From: Pseudomonas frederiksbergensis
Lineage (GTDB): Bacteria; Pseudomonadota; Gammaproteobacteria; Pseudomonadales; Pseudomonadaceae
Length of the DNA stretch: 64,000 bases
Assembly: GCF_017114915.1 (NCBI RefSeq)
Contig: NZ_JAAUOE010000005.1
Location: 1-64,000, forward strand
Direction: 5' to 3'
Part shown: piece after piece, positions 7,383 through 16,709 of the stretch
Numbering within the stretch: position 1 is the stretch's first letter
Layout: every line of letters begins with the position of its first letter
Position numbers and translations under genes: made by a program
Notes under the pieces: generated by a model
The model's input: the letters and a program-made list of their open reading frames with translations, nothing else
The model's database searches: none
What the model was told of the DNA's origin: nothing

Positions 7383-10028
7383 TCAGCAGTCCAGTGGGTT
7401 GCGTTTTTCCGGGTTGATGCCGAACTTGGCGATGGCTTCAGCCACCACTTTAGGTTCGATGTCACCACGGTCAGCCAAGGCTTCCAGGGCTGCCAACACC
7501 ACGAAATGACGGTCGACTTCGAAGAAGTGACGCAGCTTCTTGCGGCTGTCACTGCGGCCGAAACCATCGGTGCCCAAGACTTTGAATTCCTTGGACGGGA
7601 CCCACTGACGAATTTGTTCAGCGAACAGTTTCATGTAGTCAGTAGAGGCAATGACCGGACCTTTACGGCCGTTCAGGCACTCTTCGACGTAGCTCAGCTT
7701 AGGCTTCTGGCCAGGGTGCAGACGGTTAGTGCGTTCAACGGCCAGGCCATCGCGACGCAGTTCGTTGAAGCTGGTAACGCTCCACACGTCGGCGCCGACG
7801 TTGAACTCTTCACGCAGGATTTTCGCCGCTTCACGGACTTCACGCAGGATGGTGCCCGAGCCCATCAGCTGAACGTGGTGCGCCGCTTCGCGGGTGTCTT
7901 CCTCGAGCAGGTACATGCCTTTCTTGATGCCTTCTTCGGCACCGGCCGGCATGGCTGGCTGCTGGTAGGACTCGTTCATTACGGTGATGTAGTAGAAGAC
8001 GTCCTGTTGCTCTTCGGTCATCTTCTTCATGCCGTCCTGAATGATCACCGCCAGCTCGTAGCCGTAGGTTGGATCGTAGGTGCGGCAGTTCGGGATGGTG
8101 GCAGCCAGCAGGTGGCTGTGACCGTCTTCGTGTTGCAGGCCTTCACCGTTCAGGGTGGTACGGCCGGCGGTGCCGCCGATCAGGAAACCACGGGTGCGGC
8201 TGTCGCCGGCGGCCCAGGCCAGGTCGCCAATACGCTGGAAGCCGAACATCGAGTAGAAGATGTAGAACGGCAGCATTGGCTGGTTGTGGCTGGAGTACGA
8301 AGTACCGGCAGCGATGAAGGAGCTCATGGCGCCCGCTTCGTTGATGCCTTCTTCGAGGATCTGGCCCTTCTGGTCTTCCTTGTAGAACATCACCTGGTCT
8401 TTATCGACTGGCTCGTAGAGCTGGCCGACGGAGGAGTAGATGCCCAACTGACGGAACATGCCTTCCATACCAAAGGTACGAGCTTCGTCCGGGATGATCG
8501 GTACGATGCGCGGGCCGATTTCCTTGTCCTTGACCAGTTGCGCGAGGATCCGCACGAAGGCCATGGTGGTGGAAATTTCACGGTCGCCCGAGCCGTCCAG
8601 GATCGCCTTGAGGGTGTCCAGTGGAGGGGTCGGGATGTTGAAGCTCTTGGCGCGACGCTGAGGCACGAAACCGCCCAGTGCGGTACGGCGCTCGGCCAGG
8701 TAACGGGCTTCGGCGCTGCCTTCTTCCGGTTTGAAGAACGGCAGGTTTTCCAGCTCTTCGTCCTTGACCGGGATGTCGAAACGATCGCGGAACAACTTCA
8801 GGCTGTCGACGTCGACTTTCTTGGTGTTGTGCGCAGTGTTTTTCGCTTCGCCGGCACCGGTGCCATAACCCTTGATGGTCTTGGCCAGGATGACGGTCGG
8901 TTGTTCTTTGTGATTGACCGCTTCGTGGTACGCCGCGTAGACCTTGTACGGGTCGTGGCCGCCACGGTTGAGTTTCCAGATCTCGTCGTCGGACAGATCG
9001 GCAACCATCGCCTTGAGTTCTGGCGTGTTGAAGAAGTGTTCACGCACGAACGCGCCGTCTTTGGCTTTGTAGTTCTGGTACTCGCCGTCGATGACTTCGT
9101 CCATGCGGCGCTGCAGGATGCCGTCGACGTCCTTGGCCAGCAGTGGGTCCCAGAAACGGCCCCAGATGACTTTGGTCACGTTCCACTGAGCGCCGCGGAA
9201 CACGCCTTCGAGTTCCTGGATGATCTTGCCGTTGCCGCGAACCGGGCCGTCGAGGCGCTGCAGGTTGCAGTTGATGACGAAGATCAGGTTGTCCAGCTTC
9301 TCGCGGCCGGCCAGGGAGATCGCGCCCAGGGATTCCGGCTCGTCGCACTCGCCGTCGCCCAGGAAGCACCAGACTTTCTGTTTGCCTGGCTGGATGAAGC
9401 CACGGTGCTCCAGGTACTTCATGAAGCGTGCCTGGTAGATCGCCTGGATCGGGCCCAGGCCCATGGATACGGTCGGGAACTGCCAGAAGTCAGGCATCAG
9501 CCACGGGTGCGGGTAGGACGACAGGCCCTGACCGTCGACTTCCTGGCGGAAGTTGTTCATCTGGTCTTCGGAGATGCGGCCTTCCATGAACGCACGGGCG
9601 TAGACGCCTGGCGAGGTGTGGCCCTGGAAGTAGATCAGGTCGCCGCCGTGTTCGTCGGTCGGGGCCTGGAAGAAGTAGTTGAAGCCGATGTCGTACAGGG
9701 TTGCGCTGGAGGCGAAGCTGGAGATGTGACCGCCCAGGTCAGAATCTTTCAGGTTCGTGCGCATCACCATGGCCATCGCGTTCCAGCGTACCAACGAGCG
9801 AATGCGGCGTTCCATGAACAGGTCGCCAGGCATGCGTGCTTCGTGGGTGACGGGGATCGTGTTGCGGTAAGGCGTGGTGATGGCGTAAGGGAGTTGCGAG
9901 CCGCTGCGGGTCGCGAGTTCCCCCATACGGGTCATCAGATAGTGAGCACGGTCTTCGCCTTCTTTGTCGAGAACCGATTCCAGGGCGTCCAGCCATTCCT
10001 GGGTTTCGACGGGATCGAGGTCTTGCAT
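7383..10028 (-). CDS. aceE: Pyruvate dehydrogenase E1 component, homodimeric type
   Basis: Thiamine-diphosphate dependent decarboxylase that starts pyruvate oxidation to acetyl-CoA. 881 residues, the usual length of the homodimeric proteobacterial AceE. The ThDP/Mg motif region GDGECDEPES (about residues 230-240) and the family-typical stretches GHTSPGVYARAF and EDGHSHLLA are visible. The ATG at 10028 has a GGAG ribosome site six bases upstream. It is first gene of the aceEF operon and diverges from glnE. A pair of inverted palindromes 110-180 bp upstream (10139-10205) is a strong candidate for transcriptional control of this operon. Confidence 0.97.
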   Translation of the reverse strand: MQDLDPVETQEWLDALESVLDKEGEDRAHYLMTRMGELATRSGSQLPYAITTPYRNTIPVTHEARMPGDLFMERRIRSLVRWNAMAMVMRTNLKDSDLGGHISSFASSATLYDIGFNYFFQAPTDEHGGDLIYFQGHTSPGVYARAFMEGRISEDQMNNFRQEVDGQGLSSYPHPWLMPDFWQFPTVSMGLGPIQAIYQARFMKYLEHRGFIQPGKQKVWCFLGDGECDEPESLGAISLAGREKLDNLIFVINCNLQRLDGPVRGNGKIIQELEGVFRGAQWNVTKVIWGRFWDPLLAKDVDGILQRRMDEVIDGEYQNYKAKDGAFVREHFFNTPELKAMVADLSDDEIWKLNRGGHDPYKVYAAYHEAVNHKEQPTVILAKTIKGYGTGAGEAKNTAHNTKKVDVDSLKLFRDRFDIPVKDEELENLPFFKPEEGSAEARYLAERRTALGGFVPQRRAKSFNIPTPPLDTLKAILDGSGDREISTTMAFVRILAQLVKDKEIGPRIVPIIPDEARTFGMEGMFRQLGIYSSVGQLYEPVDKDQVMFYKEDQKGQILEEGINEAGAMSSFIAAGTSYSSHNQPMLPFYIFYSMFGFQRIGDLAWAAGDSRTRGFLIGGTAGRTTLNGEGLQHEDGHSHLLAATIPNCRTYDPTYGYELAVIIQDGMKKMTEEQQDVFYYITVMNESYQQPAMPAGAEEGIKKGMYLLEEDTREAAHHVQLMGSGTILREVREAAKILREEFNVGADVWSVTSFNELRRDGLAVERTNRLHPGQKPKLSYVEECLNGRKGPVIASTDYMKLFAEQIRQWVPSKEFKVLGTDGFGRSDSRKKLRHFFEVDRHFVVLAALEALADRGDIEPKVVAEAIAKFGINPEKRNPLDC

Positions 10029-10411
10029 GGCTTGCTCCAGGGCGGAAAGGCTTCCAGAATCGGTTGCCTGAGTTTGCGACTGGCCTTGTGGGCAGACGAT
10101 ATAAATTCTTGGATTGCCGATAGGTTGTTCCGGCGGCGTGTAGTTTTACTACAAATCATCGGGCATTTCAGCCTTTCGAATGTATAGACGAGTAGTAAAA
10201 CTACAGATGATTGGCTTGTGGCCTCCGGCTGCGTTGTGAGAATAATCGTTAAGGTTGGTCTTTTGCCAATCGAAAAAGGTGGAAGCTTGATGACCGCTGC
10301 CAAAAATAAAGAAATTTCAGCTATTTCTAACCTTTGTTCGACAGTCAGTCGCGTAGCGTGTTTTCACGAATCACTACATGCAGCCCTTCGCACGCCGATC
10401 AAGGATAGACC
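10029..10411. other. Divergent aceE-glnE control region
   Basis: 383 bp between two divergent genes. It contains the two-site palindrome pair at 10139-10205 and AT-rich stretches (10265-10335) that could hold a glnE promoter. The glnE ribosome site (AAGGA) lies just before 10412. I could not assign -35/-10 boxes with confidence. Confidence 0.6.
10139..10205. promoter_or_regulatory. Paired operator-like palindromes upstream of aceE
   Basis: Two 15-bp sites: TGTAGTTTTACTACA (10139-10153), with 6-bp arms around TTT, and AGTAGTAAAACTACA (10191-10205), which is the first site inverted with one mismatch. Their centres are 52 bp apart, close to five helical turns, so proteins on both would face the same side of the helix. 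The form suits a dimeric repressor such as a GntR-family protein, but the regulator is not identifiable from the sequence. Confidence 0.65.
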
Positions 10412-13351
10412 ATGAGCCTCCCTTCGCTTGCCGAACTGCCCGACGGGCTCCAGCCGTTTGTCACCCGCGCCGAGCAGTCGTTCCGTACGACCGTCGGGGT
10501 TCTTCCCGACGATCATGGCCTGTCTGCCTGGACGCCAGAACGCTGGGCGCAATTTGCCCGCGTCACCGCGGCCAGCGACTTTGTGATTGAACAGAGCCTG
10601 CGTGACCCTGTGATGTTGCTGGAGCTGGTGCAGTCCGGCGAACTGGACCGGGCCTTGGCGCCGGGCGAGTTGTGCGCACAGATTGCGACGGCGGTGAGCG
10701 CCGCCGAAACCGATGACCAGCTTGGCCGTGCCCTGCGTCGTCAGCGCGCCCGCCAGCAAGTGCGGATCATCTGGCGCGACCTGACCCGCCAGGCGGATCT
10801 GGTCCAGACCTGTCGCGACCTCTCGGACATGGCCGATGCCAGTATCGATCAGGCCTATCAGTGGTTGTATCAGCGCCATTGCCAACAGTTCGGCACGCCC
10901 ACCGGGCGGCGCAGCGGCGAGCCGCAGCAGATGGTCATTCTCGGCATGGGCAAGCTCGGCGCGGTGGAGCTGAACCTGTCGTCGGACATCGACCTGATAT
11001 TCGCCTACCCCGAGGGCGGTGAAACCGTCGGCGTGAAGCGCTCGCTGGATAACCAGGAATTTTTCATTCGTCTTGGCCAGCGTTTGATCAAGGCGCTGGA
11101 CCCGATGACCGTCGACGGCTTCGTGTTCCGCGTCGACATGCGCCTGCGGCCTTACGGCTCGTCCGGCGCGCTGGTGCTGAGCTTCAATGCGCTGGAGCAG
11201 TATTACCAGGATCAGGGCCGCGACTGGGAACGCTACGCGATGATCAAGGCGCGGGTCGTGGCCGGCGATCAGGTGGCCGGCGCCCGTTTGCTCGACATGC
11301 TGCGGCCGTTCGTCTACCGGCGTTACCTGGACTTCTCGGCCATCGAAGCGCTGCGCACCATGAAGCAGTTGATTCAGCAGGAAGTCCGGCGCAAGGGCAT
11401 GGCCGACAACATCAAGCTCGGCTCCGGTGGCATCCGTGAAGTCGAATTTATCGCCCAGGCCTTCCAGCTGATTCACGGTGGTCGCGACCTGAGCCTGCAG
11501 CAACGTCCTCTATTAAAAGTACTCGGCACTCTGGAAGGTCAGGGCTACTTGCCGGCGGCGGTGGTCAGCGAACTGCGCGAAGGTTACGAATTCCTGCGTT
11601 ACACCGAGCACGCGATTCAGGCGATTGCCGACCGCCAGACCCAGATGTTGCCGGACGGCGCACATGATCAGGCGCGCATTGCCTTTATGCTCGGGTTTGC
11701 CAATTGGACGGCGTTCCACGAACAGCTGATGTTCTGGCGTGGCCGGGTGGCCTGGCACTTCGGTCAGGTGATTGCCGATCCTGATGAAGAGGAAGGCACC
11801 GAGAGTGAAGTGGTGGTCGGCGGGGAATGGCTTCCACTGTGGGAAGAAGCCCAGGACGAAGAAGCCGCTTGCCGCCAACTCGAAGAGGGTGGTTTCGCCG
11901 ATGCCACCAAGGCCCTGAAAGCCTTGGCCAGTCTGCGCGGCAGTCCGCAATTGCGTGCCATGCAACGCCTGGGGCGCGAACGCCTCGATGCGTTTATTCC
12001 GCGCTTGCTGGCTCAGGCCGTGGAGCACGCCAATCCCGATCTGGTGCTGGAGCGGGTGCTGCCGCTGGTGGAAGCGGTGGCGCGTCGTTCCGCTTATCTG
12101 GTGTTGTTGACCGAGAACCCTGGGGCCCTGCGTCGCTTGCTGACGCTGTGCGCGGCGAGCCCATGGATCGCCGAACAGATCACGCGCTTCCCGTTGCTGC
12201 TCGACGAATTGCTCAACGAAGGCCGGTTGTTCAAGCCGCCCTTGGCGCCGGAACTGGCGGCCGAGCTGCGCGAGCGTTTGACGCGGATCCCCGAAGACGA
12301 CCTCGAACAACAAATGGAAGCCTTGCGGCATTTCAAGCTGGCGCACCGTTTGCGCGTCGCTGCCTCGGAAATCGCCGGCAGCCTGCCGTTGATGAAGGTC
12401 AGCGATTACCTGACCTGGCTCGCCGAAGCGATCCTCGAGCAAGTGCTGGCCCTGGCCTGGCGCCAGACGGTGGCCAAGTACGGTACACCGCTGCGCTCCG
12501 ACGGCACTTTGTGCGACCCCGGCTTCATCATTGTCGGTTATGGGAAAGTCGGCGGCCTGGAACTGGGGCATAGTTCGGACCTGGATCTGGTGTTTATCCA
12601 TGACGCGGATCCGCAAGCGGAAACCGACGGCCCGAAACCCATCGACGGTGCCCAGTTCTTTACCCGTCTGGGACAGCGAATCATCCACTTGCTGACGGCG
12701 CAGACCAACTCCGGTCAGCTGTATGAAGTGGACATGCGCCTGCGGCCATCCGGTGCATCCGGTTTGCTGGTGAGCTCATTGGGGGCGTTTGCCCGGTATC
12801 AGGAAAACGAGGCCTGGACCTGGGAGCATCAGGCGCTGGTGCGGGCGCGGGTGCTGGTGGGCAGTCAGGATGTCGGCCAGGCGTTCGAGAAGGTTCGCGC
12901 GGCGGTATTGGCCAAATCGCGGGATCTTTCGACCTTGCGCCAGGAGGTCAGCGAGATGCGCGCCAAGATGCGCGATAATCTGGGCAGCAAGAGCACTGCT
13001 GCGGGCACGGCGGCAAATGCCTTCGAGGCCGCGGCGCCGTTCGATCTCAAGCAGGATGCTGGAGGTATCGTCGATATTGAATTTATGGTGCAATACGCGG
13101 CTCTGGCGTGGTCTGAAACGCATTCGTCATTGCTGCGCTATACCGACAATATCCGCATTCTGGAAGGGCTGGAGGAGGAAGGGTTGATACCCGCCGAAGA
13201 CGCCAGCCTGTTGCGTGAGGTCTATAAGGCCTACCGCTCCGCCGCTCACCGGGAGGCCTTGCAGAAGGACGCCGGCGTGATACCGGGTGACCAGTTCGTC
13301 GATGAGCGACGGCAGGTCATGCGGATCTGGCGTGAGCTGGGGTTGAGCTGA
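10412..13351 (+). CDS. glnE: Bifunctional glutamine synthetase adenylyltransferase/deadenylase
   Basis: Adds and removes AMP on glutamine synthetase in response to PII status, setting ammonium assimilation. 979 residues with the two tandem nucleotidyltransferase domains of GlnE. The N-terminal deadenylase half has GMGKLGAVELNLSSDIDL (about 178-195). The C-terminal adenylylase half has GYGKVGGLELGHSSDLDL (about 709-726). ATG is preceded by AAGGA. It is monocistronic as far as can be seen, with a terminator at 13450-13480 before waaF. In P. aeruginosa ilvE follows; here it does not. Confidence 0.97.
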   Translation: MSLPSLAELPDGLQPFVTRAEQSFRTTVGVLPDDHGLSAWTPERWAQFARVTAASDFVIEQSLRDPVMLLELVQSGELDRALAPGELCAQIATAVSAAETDDQLGRALRRQRARQQVRIIWRDLTRQADLVQTCRDLSDMADASIDQAYQWLYQRHCQQFGTPTGRRSGEPQQMVILGMGKLGAVELNLSSDIDLIFAYPEGGETVGVKRSLDNQEFFIRLGQRLIKALDPMTVDGFVFRVDMRLRPYGSSGALVLSFNALEQYYQDQGRDWERYAMIKARVVAGDQVAGARLLDMLRPFVYRRYLDFSAIEALRTMKQLIQQEVRRKGMADNIKLGSGGIREVEFIAQAFQLIHGGRDLSLQQRPLLKVLGTLEGQGYLPAAVVSELREGYEFLRYTEHAIQAIADRQTQMLPDGAHDQARIAFMLGFANWTAFHEQLMFWRGRVAWHFGQVIADPDEEEGTESEVVVGGEWLPLWEEAQDEEAACRQLEEGGFADATKALKALASLRGSPQLRAMQRLGRERLDAFIPRLLAQAVEHANPDLVLERVLPLVEAVARRSAYLVLLTENPGALRRLLTLCAASPWIAEQITRFPLLLDELLNEGRLFKPPLAPELAAELRERLTRIPEDDLEQQMEALRHFKLAHRLRVAASEIAGSLPLMKVSDYLTWLAEAILEQVLALAWRQTVAKYGTPLRSDGTLCDPGFIIVGYGKVGGLELGHSSDLDLVFIHDADPQAETDGPKPIDGAQFFTRLGQRIIHLLTAQTNSGQLYEVDMRLRPSGASGLLVSSLGAFARYQENEAWTWEHQALVRARVLVGSQDVGQAFEKVRAAVLAKSRDLSTLRQEVSEMRAKMRDNLGSKSTAAGTAANAFEAAAPFDLKQDAGGIVDIEFMVQYAALAWSETHSSLLRYTDNIRILEGLEEEGLIPAEDASLLREVYKAYRSAAHREALQKDAGVIPGDQFVDERRQVMRIWRELGLS

Positions 13352-13449
13352 AACTGACATGGATGTGTATTAAATTGATCCGACGAGCCCCAGCCGGCTC
13401 GTCCAAATGACCCTGGCGGCTCACCCCGCAGGTGCTGGATTCTCGAGGC

Positions 13450-13480
13450 GGGGAGGCGTATGCCTCCCCGGTTCGTTTTT
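13450..13480 (+). terminator. Rho-independent terminator between glnE and waaF
   Basis: An 8-bp stem GGGGAGGC/GCCTCCCC (13450-13457 with 13462-13469), loop GTAT, followed after a few bases by a run of five T. It lies about 100 bp after glnE and only 11 bp before the waaF start, so waaF needs either read-through or a promoter close by. Confidence 0.7.
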
Positions 13481-13490
13481 GGAAACCACA

Positions 13491-14525
13491 ATGAAAATTC
13501 TGATCGTTGGGCCCAGTTGGGTCGGTGACATGGTGATGGCGCAGACACTTTTTCAGTGTCTCAAGCAGCGCCACCCGCAGTGCGAGATCGACGTGCTGGC
13601 CCCCGAGTGGAGTCGGCCGATCCTCGAGCGCATGCCCGAAGTGCGCCAGGCCTTGAGCTTCCCGCTCGGCCATGGCGTGCTGGAGCTGGCAACGCGTCGG
13701 CGCATTGGTAAATCCCTGGCCGGTCAATACGACCAAGCCATTGTGCTGCCCAACTCCCTGAAGTCGGCACTGGTGCCGTTTTTTGCCGGCATCCCCAAAC
13801 GCACCGGCTGGCGTGGCGAGTTTCGCTACGGCCTGCTCAATGACGTGCGCACGCTGGACAAAGAACGTTATCCGCTGATGATCGAGCGCTTCATGGCCCT
13901 GGCCTATGAACCCGGCGCTGATTTGCCGAAGCCGTATCCGCGGCCAAGCCTGCAGATCGACCCGGTGACCCGCGACGCCGCCCTGGCCAAGTTCGGTCTG
14001 GCCCTCGACCGTCCGGTGTTGGTGCTGTGCCCCGGCGCCGAGTTCGGCGAGTCCAAGCGCTGGCCGTCCGAGCACTATGCCAAGGTCGCCGAGGCGAAGA
14101 TTCGTGAGGGCTGGCAAGTCTGGTTGTTCGGCTCGAAAAACGATCACGGGGTGGGCGAAGACATTCGTTCGCGGCTGATTCCGGGGCTGCGTGAAGAGTC
14201 GGTGAACCTCAGTGGCGGCACTTCCCTGGCCGAGGCCATCGATCTGCTGTCCTGCGCCGATGCAGTGGTCTCCAACGACTCCGGCCTGATGCACGTGGCC
14301 GCCGCGCTGAACCGCCCATTGGTGGCGGTGTACGGCTCAACGTCGCCAGGCTTCACGCCGCCGTTGGCCGAACACGTCGAGATCGTGCGCCTGGGCATCG
14401 AATGCAGCCCATGCTTCGATCGCACCTGCCGTTTCGGTCATTACAACTGCTTGCGCCAGCTCATGCCCAAAGCGGTGAACGAAGCCTTGCAGCGGTTGCT
14501 GGGCACTGTGGTCGAGGTCAAATAG
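13491..14525 (+). CDS. waaF: ADP-heptose:LPS heptosyltransferase II
   Basis: GT9 family enzyme that adds the second heptose to the LPS inner core at the cytoplasmic face of the inner membrane. 344 residues, starting MKILIVGPSWVGDMVMAQ, the typical WaaF N-terminus. The C-terminal donor-binding signature VSNDSGLMHVAAA and GSTSP are present. The open frame continues upstream, but the ATG at 13491 matches the family start and has GGAA seven bases upstream. It is first gene of a tightly packed LPS core operon; waaC starts one base after its stop. Confidence 0.96.
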   Translation: MKILIVGPSWVGDMVMAQTLFQCLKQRHPQCEIDVLAPEWSRPILERMPEVRQALSFPLGHGVLELATRRRIGKSLAGQYDQAIVLPNSLKSALVPFFAGIPKRTGWRGEFRYGLLNDVRTLDKERYPLMIERFMALAYEPGADLPKPYPRPSLQIDPVTRDAALAKFGLALDRPVLVLCPGAEFGESKRWPSEHYAKVAEAKIREGWQVWLFGSKNDHGVGEDIRSRLIPGLREESVNLSGGTSLAEAIDLLSCADAVVSNDSGLMHVAAALNRPLVAVYGSTSPGFTPPLAEHVEIVRLGIECSPCFDRTCRFGHYNCLRQLMPKAVNEALQRLLGTVVEVK

Positions 14526-14526
14526 T

Positions 14527-15588
14527 TTGCGGGTACTGTTGATCAAGACGTCTTCGCTGGGCGACGTGATTCACGCGTTGCCAGCGTTGACCGACGCGGC
14601 GCGGGCGATCCCCGGCATCACGTTCGACTGGGTGGTGGAAGAAGGCTTCGCCGAGATCCCGACCTGGCACCCGGCCGTGGGCAAGGTGATTCCGGTGGCG
14701 ATCCGTCGCTGGCGCAAGAACATCTGGCAGACCCTCAAGAGTGGCGAGTGGAAGCGCTTCAAGCAAAGCGTTCGCGCGACGAAATACGACTTGGTGATCG
14801 ATGCCCAGGGTTTGCTGAAAAGCGCCTTGCTGACTCGCTATGCCAAAGCGCCGGTGGCCGGGCTGGATAAGAACTCGGCCCGCGAACCGATCGCCGCGCG
14901 TTTCTATTCCCGACGTCTGGCCGTGGCCCGTGGGCAGCACGCGGTTGAACGAGTGCGTCAGTTGTTCGCGTTGGCCCTGGGTTACGACTTGCCCAAAGGG
15001 CTGGGCGACTACGGTCTGAACGTCGAACGGCTGGTGGAGCTGCCGCGCAAGAATCCGTACGTGGTGTTTCTCCACGGCACCACCTGGGACACCAAACACT
15101 GGCCTGAAGCCTACTGGCGCGAGCTGGCCGAGCGGGTGGGGTATCTCGGTGTGGCAGTGAAGCTGCCGTGGGGCAACCCGGTCGAAAAGGCCCGCGCCGA
15201 GCGCATCGCCCAAGACATGAAACACGTCGAAGTGCTGCCCAAACTGAACCTGGCGGGTGTCGGCAAAGTCCTGGCCGGGGCGCAAGCCTGCGTGGCGGTG
15301 GACACTGGCCTCGGTCATCTGGCCGCGGCGCTGGACGTGCCGACCCTGTCGCTGTTCGGTCCGACCAATCCGGGCCTGACCGGCGCGTACGGCAAATCGC
15401 AGATTCACATGGCCAGCGACTTCCCCTGCGCGCCGTGTCTGCAAAAGAAATGCACCTATCAACCGACGGCCGATGATGCCCGTCGGTTCGACCTGAAACG
15501 CGAGTGGCCCCTGTGCTTCACGCGTCTGAATCCCGAGCGTGTCGCGAGCCGACTGAGCACGTTGTTACTGGCTGAGGAGCTGCGCTGA
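14527..15588 (+). CDS. waaC: LPS heptosyltransferase I
   Basis: Adds the first heptose to KDO of the inner core. 353 residues of GT9 fold, beginning RVLLIKTSSLGDVIHALPAL with the family donor-site pattern VDTGLGHLAAAL near residue 257. The start is TTG at 14527, one base after the waaF stop; no other start fits the conserved N-terminus. Its stop overlaps the waaG start (TGATG), so translation is coupled. Confidence 0.95.
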   Translation: MRVLLIKTSSLGDVIHALPALTDAARAIPGITFDWVVEEGFAEIPTWHPAVGKVIPVAIRRWRKNIWQTLKSGEWKRFKQSVRATKYDLVIDAQGLLKSALLTRYAKAPVAGLDKNSAREPIAARFYSRRLAVARGQHAVERVRQLFALALGYDLPKGLGDYGLNVERLVELPRKNPYVVFLHGTTWDTKHWPEAYWRELAERVGYLGVAVKLPWGNPVEKARAERIAQDMKHVEVLPKLNLAGVGKVLAGAQACVAVDTGLGHLAAALDVPTLSLFGPTNPGLTGAYGKSQIHMASDFPCAPCLQKKCTYQPTADDARRFDLKREWPLCFTRLNPERVASRLSTLLLAEELR

Positions 15589-16709
15589 TGCAATTGGCAT
15601 TTGTCCTGTACAAGTACTTTCCGTTTGGCGGCTTGCAGCGCGACTTCATGCGCATCGCCCTTGAATGCCAGCAGCGCGGCCATCAAATTCGGGTCTACAC
15701 GCTGATCTGGGAAGGCGACGTCCCGCCGGGGTTCGAAGTGTTGGTGGTGCCGGTCAAGGCGTTCTTCAATCATCGGCGCAACGAGAAGCTCACCGAGTGG
15801 ATGGAGGCTGATCTGGCCAAGCGTCCGGTGGACCGCCTGATCGGTTTCAACAAGATGCCGGGCCTGGACGTTTACTACGCCGCCGATGGCTGCTTCGAAG
15901 ACAAGGCGCAAAACCTGCGCAACTCGCTGTACCGGCGCTGGGGCCGCTACCGGCACTTCGCCGAGTACGAGCGCGCGGTGTTCGCCAGGGATGCCAAAAC
16001 CGACGTGCTGATGATTTCCGAAGTCCAGCAGCCGCTGTTCATCAAGCATTACGCCACGCCGCTGGAACGTTTCCATCTGCTGCCACCGGGCATCGCCCAG
16101 GACCGTCGTCGCCCCGCGAACGCGGATGAAATTCGCGCCGGGTTCCGCGCCGAGTTCAACCTGAAGGACGATGAACTGCTGCTGGTGCAGATCGGCTCCG
16201 GGTTCAAGACCAAGGGCGTGGACCGCAGCCTCAAGGCGCTGGCTGCATTGCCCGCCGAGCTGAAAAAACGCACCCGACTGTTTGTAATTGGTCAGGACGA
16301 CCCCAAAGTATTCCAATTGCAGAGCGCCACATTGGGGCTCGGCGACAACGTGCAGTTCCTCAAGGGACGCAGCGATATCCCGCGTTTCCTGCTCGGTGCC
16401 GATCTGCTGATCCACCCGGCGTACAACGAAAACACCGGGACGGTATTGCTTGAAGCCCTGGTAGCCGGTTTGCCGGTGCTGGTGAGCGCGGTGTGCGGGT
16501 ATGCCCATTACATCGCCGAGGCTGACGCGGGTCTGGTGCTGGACGAACCCTTCGATCAGGCACAACTGACTCAGTACCTGACCGGCATGTTGAACGACGC
16601 AGATGCACGGGCGGCCTGGAGCCGCAACGGTCTGGCCTTCGCTGAGACGGCCGACCTCTACAGCATGCCGCAGCACGCGGCCGATGTGATTCTGGCGGAG
16701 CACGCTTAA
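15588..16709 (+). CDS. waaG: LPS core glycosyltransferase WaaG (GT4)
   Basis: Adds the first outer-core hexose to heptose II (a galactosamine in P. aeruginosa, glucose in enterics; the sugar here is not readable from sequence). 373 residues with GT-B fold. The N-terminal loop YKYFPFGGLQRDF, the family stretch VDRLIGFNKMPGLDVYYAADGC and the C-terminal E-x7-E segment NENTGTVLLEALVAGLPVL are visible. Start and stop overlap the neighbours by single bases, indicating one transcript with waaC and waaP. Confidence 0.95.
   Translation: MQLAFVLYKYFPFGGLQRDFMRIALECQQRGHQIRVYTLIWEGDVPPGFEVLVVPVKAFFNHRRNEKLTEWMEADLAKRPVDRLIGFNKMPGLDVYYAADGCFEDKAQNLRNSLYRRWGRYRHFAEYERAVFARDAKTDVLMISEVQQPLFIKHYATPLERFHLLPPGIAQDRRRPANADEIRAGFRAEFNLKDDELLLVQIGSGFKTKGVDRSLKALAALPAELKKRTRLFVIGQDDPKVFQLQSATLGLGDNVQFLKGRSDIPRFLLGADLLIHPAYNENTGTVLLEALVAGLPVLVSAVCGYAHYIAEADAGLVLDEPFDQAQLTQYLTGMLNDADARAAWSRNGLAFAETADLYSMPQHAADVILAEHA

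Noticed and set aside
7506..10187. 893-codon open frame opposite aceE
   Set aside because: Antisense shadow of a strongly conserved gene; composition (Val, Gly, Arg, His rich) is typical of reverse-frame reading.
13352..13490. Absence of ilvE between glnE and waaF
   Set aside because: ilvE is here in P. aeruginosa, but I recall glnE next to waaF in P. putida too, so this is probably the normal order for the lineage and not a deletion.
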